Source: Carboxylicivirga linearis (GTDB lineage: Bacteria > Bacteroidota > Bacteroidia > Bacteroidales > Marinilabiliaceae). Taken from it: 64,000 nucleotides of DNA. The notes beneath the pieces were generated by a model. That model saw only the letters and a list, made by a program, of their open reading frames with translations, had not been told where the DNA came from and searched no databases. Positions 16,949 through 25,072 of this stretch are shown here, piece by piece (position 1 is the stretch's first letter; every line of letters starts with the position of its first letter). Both the position numbers and the translations under genes were made by a program. Where the stretch lies: positions 1-64,000 of the forward strand of contig NZ_JAGUCO010000010.1 of assembly GCF_018271995.1 (NCBI RefSeq). Direction: 5' to 3'.

Positions 16949-18103
16949 TTACTCCTGAAACATTATCGCATAGTGTCCTGTCAAGTCGTTGAAACGAACA
17001 TGATAAGTACCCAAACCAAATTCATCCAAACTGATATTGTTGTCGTGAGTTGTTGGGTTTAATTCTGCAACACCCCAAGGAACATCGGTTGATATTTTTG
17101 GGCACCAGCGATTATCCCAATTGTTATTGGCTCGGAATTTTACACCATACTCAATATTGTCGAGTGTAATATCCAAACTCCATTGGTGAGGATCGTAACT
17201 TGAAACTATCATATTGGGTTCATTCACTTCACCCCATTCCGAGAAGGCTCCAACCAAACTCATTACAGGCCATTCAACTGCGTTTGTTACATCGTAGTTT
17301 TCGATGGACCATGTCATGGCACTCAAATCAATGGTTAATGTGTAATAGCCATCGGTTTCGATGAAGAACGCACCCAGATCACCAACTTCAAGGACGCCAT
17401 CTGCACCTGCGCAGTACATATTGTCCCAGGTTCCCAGATAACTTTCGGGGCAAAGTTTAAAATATGTATTACCTGCTATAAATCCGGTGTAGGTATATGT
17501 ATAATCATCAGAAGCACTGCTGTTACGATACATCATAAACTCAGTATTTGTGTTATTCCATCCTTGCATATCACCAATAATGTATATGGGTTCTACATCT
17601 GTAGGAGGATTATAAGTAGTGATGGTTACCGGCAGAGTGTTAGCAGAGGCAATAGCATTCTCAGGATTGTTTTCGCCGTAAGTGGCTACCACTCTCATTT
17701 CGTAATTCACAGGTTCTGCAGGTTGAATTTCAAACTCAGTTAACAGAAAGGTGTTTAAGTCTGCCACAAAAATATCGGTGTATAATTGCATAGAGGATGC
17801 AAGTGTTTTTGCACTGGCAAAATTATTTCCTTCTATATCAATTTGTAATTGATAGCTAACCGGACCTGCCGGCATTGTTTGATCCGAACCATCGAGGTAG
17901 AAGAAGGTTTCTGTCCAGGTAACTGTAAAAAGTAATGGGTTAGTACCAGTTTCAACTGTTTCGAGCACAATCATATTAGAAGGAAGATAGTTTAATTCGC
18001 TGGCTTCGATATGTGTCAGAACCGGACTATTCTCGTCGTCGCTACAGCTAAATAGCGCGATCGATAAGAATAGTAAGCTCAGATATATTATTTGTTTTTT
18101 CAT
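16949..18103 (-). CDS. susE: SusE-like starch-binding outer-membrane lipoprotein
   Basis: 384-aa lipoprotein; start placed at the ATG at 18103 (MKKQIIYLSL), with lipobox ALFSCSDD. The N-terminal SusE domain (LNYLPSNMIVLET) is followed by two beta-sandwich starch-binding domains of the SusE/F type, about 190-290 (YIIGDMQGWNN) and 295-384 (SLVGAFSEWGEV, ending in HVRFNDLTGHYAIMF). Trp-rich surface loops fit malto-oligosaccharide binding. It sits 31 nt after SusD in the operon. Whether it is closer to SusE or SusF cannot be decided by eye; together with the next gene it supplies the accessory binding layer. Confidence 0.88.
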   Translation of the reverse strand: MKKQIIYLSLLFLSIALFSCSDDENSPVLTHIEASELNYLPSNMIVLETVETGTNPLLFTVTWTETFFYLDGSDQTMPAGPVSYQLQIDIEGNNFASAKTLASSMQLYTDIFVADLNTFLLTEFEIQPAEPVNYEMRVVATYGENNPENAIASANTLPVTITTYNPPTDVEPIYIIGDMQGWNNTNTEFMMYRNSSASDDYTYTYTGFIAGNTYFKLCPESYLGTWDNMYCAGADGVLEVGDLGAFFIETDGYYTLTIDLSAMTWSIENYDVTNAVEWPVMSLVGAFSEWGEVNEPNMIVSSYDPHQWSLDITLDNIEYGVKFRANNNWDNRWCPKISTDVPWGVAELNPTTHDNNISLDEFGLGTYHVRFNDLTGHYAIMFQE

Positions 18104-18134
18104 TTTTCCTAAATTTTGATTTAACATTCACCAA

Positions 18135-19736
18135 TTAGTAACCCGGATTTTGTTTAACGTTAGTATTAGCCACTAACTCAGCTGCCGGAATAGGGAATAT
18201 TTTATATATGTTGTTGATGTTGGCCGTACCACTATACACGCCATTTTTCCAAGGCCATGCGTAGTTGGCTGTAAACTGGTTAAAACGAATAAGGTCGGTA
18301 CGTCGGTGGCCTTCCCAATAAAGTTCTCTGGAGCGTTCCTGTAGAATAAAATCAAGAGTCAAATCACTATCAGCAATGGTTGAAGCATTAGCTCTGCTGC
18401 GTATTTCGTTGATGTAACCCAGAGCAGTGCTTCTGTCACCTCCGGTTCCACCACGCAATACTGCTTCGGCATACATCAGGTAAGCATCTGCCAAGCGATA
18501 CATTGGAAAATCGGTATCAGGAAACTGGTTGTCGGAACCAAATTCGCGATTTTCAACCGGTACATTCAATGGATCACTTTGTATGATATTGGTATATTTA
18601 ATAACAGAGTAACCGTAGTTAAAGTCGTTTAATACGCTGGTTTCCTGTGTACGTTTATCAGTCCAGAAAAGAGCTCTTGAATCGTTTTCTTCAAACAAAG
18701 TAGTAAGCGTTTCTTTGGCTCTAAGTCCCGACCATGATTGACCTAATCCGAAATTACTTCCAGGCTCCATATCCGATCCCCATGAGGCTGCCATCAGGTA
18801 AGTTGTTCCACCATAAGTAGTGGCTTTTTTACCGTCAAACACAATTGGGAAAATGATTTCGGGTGAAAGATCATTATCGGCACCAAACATATAACTGTAT
18901 TGTGTATCTAATTCATAATCTTCGCCCATTAGTTTATTTAAATAGGTAAGACTTTCGGTGTATTTACTTTCGGCGATATATACTTCGGCGTTCAAATACA
19001 TTTTTGCCAATACCATCCAGATAACTCCATTGGTTACTTTGCCATAGTTTGCATCACTTCTTTCCGGAAGATTGTTTTCACAGGCAAGCAGTTCATCTTC
19101 GATCCATGGAAATAGAAAGTCGCGACCTTTTTGTTCAGGCATATAGGCACCCACACCATCTTCCTGATTTAAGAAAGGAACATTGGCAAATAAATCCATC
19201 AGTAAATAGTATTTAATAGCTCTGATGGCTTTTACTTCCGTTCTGTATTCCTGAATTTCGGCTTTGAGAGCTTCAGCCACATTACGTTCGTTCAAAGCCT
19301 CTTCTTCTGTTTCGCGAAGAAACTCATTACAGAAAGCAATGGTTACCAGCATACGGTTGTATGTTAATTCGCAAAATCGGTTGCTTGAAGTCCAGTTACA
19401 AAAAGTAAGTCCGTTCAATCCATCATCCGACCATGCACAAACCGCTTCATCGGTAGTTAATTCCTGTAAATTCCAGTACGAGCGAAGGAAAGTAGCTTCT
19501 CCCTGATCATCACCAACAATATCATCATATCCGCTTGGGCCCTGGTTACCCGATAGAGCAAAACAGGCGTAAATCTTGGCAACAAATTTATTATAGGTTT
19601 CAGGATCGTCCCATGCCTCTTCGGCAGTTGTTTCTTTTCCTCCGGGAGGAACCGTATTTAAATCGTCGGTACAAGACGATAAGTTCATTGTCAATGCTAT
19701 TGCAAAGAGTATTGTTATTTTATATAAGATTTTCAT
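18135..19736 (-). CDS. susD: SusD/RagB family starch-binding lipoprotein
   Basis: 533-aa SusD homologue: lipobox LSSCTDD (Cys22), a TPR-like helical core and the C-terminal SusD domain with the typical RLADAYLMYAEA, YINEIRSRA and ERSRELYWEGHRRTDLIRF motifs. It acts as the lid of the SusC pore and the first starch-binding platform. It begins 11 nt after SusC, the normal operon arrangement. The SusE and SusF-like genes that follow mark it as a starch-type SusD. Confidence 0.95.
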   Translation of the reverse strand: MKILYKITILFAIALTMNLSSCTDDLNTVPPGGKETTAEEAWDDPETYNKFVAKIYACFALSGNQGPSGYDDIVGDDQGEATFLRSYWNLQELTTDEAVCAWSDDGLNGLTFCNWTSSNRFCELTYNRMLVTIAFCNEFLRETEEEALNERNVAEALKAEIQEYRTEVKAIRAIKYYLLMDLFANVPFLNQEDGVGAYMPEQKGRDFLFPWIEDELLACENNLPERSDANYGKVTNGVIWMVLAKMYLNAEVYIAESKYTESLTYLNKLMGEDYELDTQYSYMFGADNDLSPEIIFPIVFDGKKATTYGGTTYLMAASWGSDMEPGSNFGLGQSWSGLRAKETLTTLFEENDSRALFWTDKRTQETSVLNDFNYGYSVIKYTNIIQSDPLNVPVENREFGSDNQFPDTDFPMYRLADAYLMYAEAVLRGGTGGDRSTALGYINEIRSRANASTIADSDLTLDFILQERSRELYWEGHRRTDLIRFNQFTANYAWPWKNGVYSGTANINNIYKIFPIPAAELVANTNVKQNPGY

Positions 19737-19747
19737 TTCCGCTTCAA

Positions 19748-22700
19748 TTAAAAGTTAACACTCACACCCATTACATACATGATAGGACGAGGGTAGAAAT
19801 TGTTATCCACACCGCCATATACTTCCGGATCGAGACCTTCGTATTTTGTAAATACAAAAGGATTTTGTACCGCCATTGATAAACGTGTTTGCGTTTCAAA
19901 ACCCAACACTTTATCTATCGAATATCCAAGTGTGATATTGTCGATTCTGAAGAAAGAGGCATCTTGTACATAGTAATCGGACAACACGCGTTTGTAGTTA
20001 AAATTAGTATCGAAAGCCGTTGAATGTCGGTTGCTTAAAAACTCGTTGGCATAAACACGGGCAGGAGCCAGTTCAGCATTATTGGCAGCAACAGCATTGT
20101 AGTTGTAGTTACCTAAACTTCCGTGAGAAGCAATTGAAAAGTCCCAGTTTTTGTAATTTAGTTTTGTATTAAAACCAAGGTTCCAGTCGGGAGTGAACTT
20201 ATGGTATAGATACAAATCTTCTTCGTTGATAGTGCCGTCATTATTTCTATCCACATACATTCCTTCAATAGGCTTACCGGCTTCATCGTAAATTTGCTCG
20301 TACACATAGTACATCGAGTGAGGGTTGCCTACAGTATGAGCAAGTAGATCGAATCCTCCATCACCTCCTGTGTTACCAAAACGGTGCATAGCTGCATCGT
20401 TGTTAAAGGTAAGTGCAGTAATTTCATTTTTGTTATAGGCAAAGTTGAATCCAAATTCCCACTTCCAGTTGTTTTTTACAATAGGAATCACATTTACCGA
20501 GAATTCTGTACCGATATTCTCCAGGGTACCAATATTGGCTACCACATATTCGCTGAAGTTGCTACCTGCCGCAACTTTAACTTCCTGATTCAGCAAGTCG
20601 CGGGTTTCGCGACTATAGAAGTCGATGGTACCATTCAGGCGGTTATTGAAGAAACCGTAATCAAATCCAACGTTCCATGTACGAGTGGTTTCCCATTTTA
20701 AATCGTTATTATATGATAATGGTTTGATAAGCGTTTGCCAAACTCCGTTTCGATAATAATTGGCTGCTTCACCCACACTATTCTGGTAAACTCTAACAGA
20801 CGGATAGGTGTAACCAATATCCTGCTGACCGGTAAGTCCCCAGCCTAAACGCAATTTAAGATTGGATAAAACGCCCGAGTCTTTCAGGAAATTCTCTTGA
20901 TTGATGCGCCATGCAAAGGCTGCTGCCGGGAACACTCCCCAGCGGTTGTCCTCATTAAACCTTGATGAACCATCCTGCCGAACCGTAAAAGTAAGCAGGT
21001 ATTTGTTATACATGTTCCAGTTCATTCGTCCAAAGAAAGATACCAGGTAATACTCTTCAGCGTAGGGTACATTATCCTCTATTACTTCACCATAGCGGTC
21101 GGGAGCAGTGCGGATAGCCAGATTGCTGTTTTCCCACCAGAAGTGTTGCCACGAATAACCTGCCATCACTTCCATATTACTATCCATAAAGTCCATATCA
21201 GTTTTATACTGACCATAGAAATCGAGCAAAGAATTATTTCGTGTATTCTTCCAGTCGTTTTGGTAACCACCTGAATTAGCTTCGGCAGGTGCAGTATGAG
21301 GTGTTGCATTATGTCCGGTTGTTTCGGAATAATCAATTCCCATATTTAAATTGAAATTGATTTTTGGGAAGAAGTGTAGTTTGTAATCGGCCTGTGCATT
21401 ACCAATAAACTGATAACCTTCTGAGGTGTCGTCGCGCATTTCTAATAATGAAACAGGGTTCTTGGTAGCCACACTTAAAATATTTCCATCAGTTCCTGTC
21501 CACGACCAATAACCACCGTAAGGGCTGTTTTCGTCGTAAATTGGTTGAGTTGGATCCATTGATATGGCTGATCCTATGGCACCCTGATTGGCGAATCGGT
21601 TTTTAATATACATTCCACGCCCGTTTAGGTTTACCGATAAATGATCATCTAACAGCTTTGGTGTAACAGAGAAACTACCTGTAAAACGTTCCATATTGGA
21701 TGTTTTCAAAATACCATTCTGATTGGTGTAGCCTACCGAAGTACGGTAAGGCATCATATCTTTATATGAACCATAAGCACTTAAGTTGTGCTCGGTACTT
21801 ATCGATGTGCGGAAAATAGCATCCTGCCAATCGGTGTTTTCACTTCCCAGTTTTCCAATCACTTCTTCTTCATTAGATAAACCGGCAAAGGCATCCTGAA
21901 TGAAAGTGCGGTACTCATCACCATTCAGTACATCAATGCCTTCTTTGCGTTGACTTACCGATACATTACCATCGTAGTTGATACGTAGTTTACCTGATTT
22001 ACCTTTTTTAGTGGTGATAAGAATAACACCGTTTGAAGCGCGTGAACCGTAAATGGCGGTTGCCGATGCATCTTTTAATACTGTAAATGTTTCGATGTCG
22101 GTTGGGTTAATGGTACTTAGCATATTACCAACACCACCAGGACCTCCACCCAATGGAATACCATCTACAACAATTAGCGGATCGTTATTGGCCGAAAGAG
22201 ATGATCCTCCACGAATACGAATAGTTGCTCCTGCGCTTGGTGAACCACCGGCAGTGGTGATTTGTACCCCGGGAATTTTACCGATTAACATATCCTGAGG
22301 ATTAGGAGCTGAACCCCTGGTCTTTAAATCGGGTTTTAGCACTGATACCGAACCGGTAAGGTCGTCTTTCTTAACAGAACCATAACCAATAATAACCACT
22401 TCACCTACCAACTCTTCGGTTGATGTCATAACTACATTTATGGTCTGACGACCAGCAATAGCAATTTCCTGATCATCAAATCCAATAAAGGAAAAAATTA
22501 AGGTGTCGGATGTAGATAAGTCACTTAACGAAAATTGCCCGTTGGGATCGGTTACAGTACCAATGGTCTTGCTTTTAACAATAACATTAACCCCTATTAT
22601 GGTCTCTCCTGATTGATCTTTGACAATACCAGAGACGGAATGTGTTTCCTGGGCGAAGCCGGAAATACTAGTTAGTAATAACAGAAGTGCAAAGACTTTT

Positions 22701-22753
22701 GGTAACCACATATGGGTTCGCAAAGTCCTTGAGCTCACATAGATTTTTTTCAT
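19748..22753 (-). CDS. susC: SusC-type TonB-dependent outer-membrane transporter
   Basis: 1001-aa receptor for malto-oligosaccharide import. After a signal peptide (ends near SGFAQE) comes a carboxypeptidase-regulatory-like domain (about 38-115, HSVSGIVKDQSGETIIGVNV), then the plug domain with the SusC marker VVIIGYGSVKKDDLTGSVS and IRIRGGSSLSANNDPLIVVDG, then a 22-strand barrel ending in an aromatic residue (GVSVNF). It couples to TonB/ExbBD encoded elsewhere. The first structural gene of the starch operon, it is 237 bp downstream of the SusR-like gene, with a candidate promoter in between. The length is normal for the family. Confidence 0.95.
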   Translation of the reverse strand: MKKIYVSSRTLRTHMWLPKVFALLLLLTSISGFAQETHSVSGIVKDQSGETIIGVNVIVKSKTIGTVTDPNGQFSLSDLSTSDTLIFSFIGFDDQEIAIAGRQTINVVMTSTEELVGEVVIIGYGSVKKDDLTGSVSVLKPDLKTRGSAPNPQDMLIGKIPGVQITTAGGSPSAGATIRIRGGSSLSANNDPLIVVDGIPLGGGPGGVGNMLSTINPTDIETFTVLKDASATAIYGSRASNGVILITTKKGKSGKLRINYDGNVSVSQRKEGIDVLNGDEYRTFIQDAFAGLSNEEEVIGKLGSENTDWQDAIFRTSISTEHNLSAYGSYKDMMPYRTSVGYTNQNGILKTSNMERFTGSFSVTPKLLDDHLSVNLNGRGMYIKNRFANQGAIGSAISMDPTQPIYDENSPYGGYWSWTGTDGNILSVATKNPVSLLEMRDDTSEGYQFIGNAQADYKLHFFPKINFNLNMGIDYSETTGHNATPHTAPAEANSGGYQNDWKNTRNNSLLDFYGQYKTDMDFMDSNMEVMAGYSWQHFWWENSNLAIRTAPDRYGEVIEDNVPYAEEYYLVSFFGRMNWNMYNKYLLTFTVRQDGSSRFNEDNRWGVFPAAAFAWRINQENFLKDSGVLSNLKLRLGWGLTGQQDIGYTYPSVRVYQNSVGEAANYYRNGVWQTLIKPLSYNNDLKWETTRTWNVGFDYGFFNNRLNGTIDFYSRETRDLLNQEVKVAAGSNFSEYVVANIGTLENIGTEFSVNVIPIVKNNWKWEFGFNFAYNKNEITALTFNNDAAMHRFGNTGGDGGFDLLAHTVGNPHSMYYVYEQIYDEAGKPIEGMYVDRNNDGTINEEDLYLYHKFTPDWNLGFNTKLNYKNWDFSIASHGSLGNYNYNAVAANNAELAPARVYANEFLSNRHSTAFDTNFNYKRVLSDYYVQDASFFRIDNITLGYSIDKVLGFETQTRLSMAVQNPFVFTKYEGLDPEVYGGVDNNFYPRPIMYVMGVSVNF

Positions 22754-22792
22754 AACAAAACTTTTAATTTCGAACTCGGATTATTCCGATTA

Positions 22793-22800
22793 CAAAACTA
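22793..22800 (-). promoter_or_regulatory. candidate -7 box of the starch operon
   Basis: On the minus strand TAGTTTTG (22800 to 22793) matches the Bacteroidetes -7 consensus TAnnTTTG exactly, 39 nt before the susC ATG. No good TTTG is found at the -33 position, as might be expected for a promoter that needs an activator such as the adjacent SusR-like protein. Confidence 0.45.
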
Positions 22801-22990
22801 TTTGTGATCTATGTGCTCTGTAGATGTATATGAACGAAAATATAGACTTTTAAGAAGGGGTAAATCCTTTAAGTTATTGTGGGGTAGTGGTATATGGTTT
22901 TGTTGTGGGATAAAAAATATAGATAGGTTATACTTAAGTATGCTTGATTTTATATGGATTTTTAATCATTTAGATATAAAAAATGAATAA

Positions 22991-24601
22991 CTACGATGTA
23001 AAACTATCAATCTTCATAATTTCATTTTCGAATTTATCCCTATCGATCTTAGCGCGGTTTTTAACTTTGGTGCGATATGTATAAACGGTATTTACCGAGT
23101 AGCGTAAAAACTGTGCAATCTTCGAACTATCGTGCACACCTAAACGGATTAATGCAAAAATGCGAAGTTCGGTATTTAAAAGCTCGTCTTTCTTTAACGA
23201 GAATTGATTTTCAGGTTCAAAGAGCGCGTTGAATTCATCTTTAAAATCAGGAAATAGTTTCAGGAAGATACGATCGAAACTCATTAAAAGCTCCTGCATC
23301 TCTTCATTAATCAGTTTTTTCGATTTGGTCATAGCTAGTAATGAATCAATCTGCCCCACTTTAATTTTGCGTTGAACCAATTGCTGAAACTGCTCAATTT
23401 TATCGATATACTGCGAGCAAAGATTCAGGAAGTGCCCGATGTATTCTTCTTTAATCTTGTTCGATTCCAGTAAATCGCGGTTTAATTGATTCAGTTGATC
23501 ATTGGTTAATTGAATCACCATACGGTTTTGCCTTAATTCTTTTAATTGTTTAAGAATATAAAAGGCTGCGAATAGAATCAATAAAGCCAGAAAACTAATG
23601 GCTGCTAGGGCAATAGCCAATCGTCGCTTTTCGCGATTTAACTTATCATGAAAAGCTTTTTCAATAATGGGTAACGACTTGGCGATTTCAACCCTTCGCA
23701 AGCGGGCATTGTAATAATTGGCATCATCGAGCGATAACTTAATAAGCTGATAGGCTCTTTCGGTATCACCTTCGTCGTATAATATCAATGCCAGTTTATG
23801 AAAAGAGGCATTTTCGGTAATGGCACAGTGAATATCTGAAATGGCAGCCATAATGGCGTATTGCTTTTGTAATTCCGGGTTATCAGACACACTGTAAATA
23901 AACGAGAGGGTAGAGGTAGTGATAGAATAATCCTGACTATATGAATTCTGATTTTCAATAAAACGGAGATATTGATTTTTAGCACGTTCAATGTTTCCAT
24001 CATACAATTCCAATTGCCCACGATGAATATAATCGGGTTGGTTCAATTGCTCAGATAATGTAATCAGAGAATCCAGATAGTCGCGAGATTTATACCAGTA
24101 TTCATCAGAAAAAAGATTTCGACCATTAAACAGGGTTAGATCATGAAAATACCTTGAGCAATAGTTGTAATATAGTAATCGCTGCTTATTGGTTAATGAG
24201 TCGGTAATAATATCTTCAATAAACCGATACGAATCGGTGTATAACCCCGATGAGGTCATGATAAAAGCCAAATCAAGGCAACTCTGATTGTACCAATATG
24301 TATCTTTTAAGCTTTTTGATTGCCTGTAAATAGCCATTGCGTAGTGGTAGGCCGAATCGTATTGAAAGGTTTTGTATTCGTCGTACAACTTCTGACTGAA
24401 ATGATAGATATCCTCAGTTGTTTCAGTATGATTGAGTTGTAGTTTAAGACTATCAATAGTTTGTATTCTTTCCTTTATGAAAATGGGTTTTCGCTCAATG
24501 GCATTATCCAGCAATTGAAATAATGAATCGATTTTAGTGTTTTGTGCTTCCAGACTCAAAAGGTAGCATAGACCGAATGTCAAAAACAAGAATCTTTTCA
24601 T
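22991..24601 (-). CDS. susR: SusR-like membrane-spanning transcriptional activator
   Basis: 536 aa. The signal-like N-terminus is followed by a periplasmic helical TPR-like sensor (about 25-320), one strong transmembrane helix (about 325-348, LAIALAAISFLALLILF), a coiled-coil linker and a cytoplasmic end with a helix-turn-helix (about 485-525, LGVHDSSKIAQFLRYSVNTV then YTYRTKVKNRA). This order is that of SusR of Bacteroides (DUF6377-type), which senses maltose-type sugars and switches on the sus genes. Its position directly upstream of, and in the same direction as, susC supports the same job here. It has its own upstream region and is probably transcribed separately from susC. Confidence 0.88.
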   Translation of the reverse strand: MKRFLFLTFGLCYLLSLEAQNTKIDSLFQLLDNAIERKPIFIKERIQTIDSLKLQLNHTETTEDIYHFSQKLYDEYKTFQYDSAYHYAMAIYRQSKSLKDTYWYNQSCLDLAFIMTSSGLYTDSYRFIEDIITDSLTNKQRLLYYNYCSRYFHDLTLFNGRNLFSDEYWYKSRDYLDSLITLSEQLNQPDYIHRGQLELYDGNIERAKNQYLRFIENQNSYSQDYSITTSTLSFIYSVSDNPELQKQYAIMAAISDIHCAITENASFHKLALILYDEGDTERAYQLIKLSLDDANYYNARLRRVEIAKSLPIIEKAFHDKLNREKRRLAIALAAISFLALLILFAAFYILKQLKELRQNRMVIQLTNDQLNQLNRDLLESNKIKEEYIGHFLNLCSQYIDKIEQFQQLVQRKIKVGQIDSLLAMTKSKKLINEEMQELLMSFDRIFLKLFPDFKDEFNALFEPENQFSLKKDELLNTELRIFALIRLGVHDSSKIAQFLRYSVNTVYTYRTKVKNRAKIDRDKFENEIMKIDSFTS

Positions 24602-24731
24602 AGGTAGACAAGTTATTCGAATGAATAAAGCAGTATCAACTTTAACATGTTAGCAAGCGGTAAAGATAATAATGTTTGAGTATTAGCAACGATAAATGAT
24701 GTCGAAGTTGAAATGGTGTTTTAAGAAATAA

Positions 24732-24765
24732 AAGCCCGAATCAGATAAAAATGCAATCCGGGCTT
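24732..24765 (-). terminator. probable terminator downstream of the GH63 gene
   Basis: AAGCCCG (24732-24738) pairs with CGGGCTT (24759-24765). On the minus strand TTTTATTT follows. It separates the glucosidase transcript, which ends in element C, from the SusR-like gene. Confidence 0.65.
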
Positions 24766-24832
24766 ATTTTATATTTTCTTCATTGCTATCATAAAATAAG
24801 AAATAAAGCTTTTCTTACAGTTGGTTCTTAGT

Positions 24833-25030
24833 GGGCCTCAGCCAGTGAGCCAAAAAACAAGGTTAGATTGACGGATAAAAATCGTTTTTGTTTGAACGCA
24901 GTGAGTTTAAACGATTTCAGTCAGCTAACCGTAGTTTTTTGAGTGAGATGGGTGCAGCCTTGACTTTTTTTGCTTCATATTTTGTGTCAAGACAAAAAAT
25001 GAAGTCGGGTTTGGGCGAAGCGCCAATAAA
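24833..25030 (+). repeat. two-hairpin intergenic element, copy C
   Basis: The large hairpin has paired arms CAAAAAAC/GTTTTTTG (24851-24858, 24934-24941), GGTTAG/CTAACC (24861-24866, 24925-24930) and AATCGTTT/AAACGATT (24880-24887, 24909-24916). Then comes GCCTTGACTTTTTTTGCTTC and a 13-bp small hairpin (24973-25004, one A-A mismatch) with loop GTCAAG, and a GGGCGAAGCGCC end. It matches copy B in order, linker and loop. In the small stem one C-G pair of copy B is a T-A pair here, so pairing is preserved. Confidence 0.7.
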
Positions 25031-25072
25031 CAGAAATATTTTGGACAGCTATATATTTACTTATTATTTATT

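Larger units (their letters stand above)
24602..25072. other. 471-bp gap between the glucosidase and the SusR-like gene
   Basis: It holds repeat element copy C (24833-25030), a terminator (24732-24765) serving the minus-strand GH63 gene, and about 130 bp that must contain the SusR-like gene's promoter; TATCTTTA near 24660 (minus strand) is the nearest, inexact, -7 box. A 62-codon plus-strand frame through element C is not a real gene. Confidence 0.65.
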
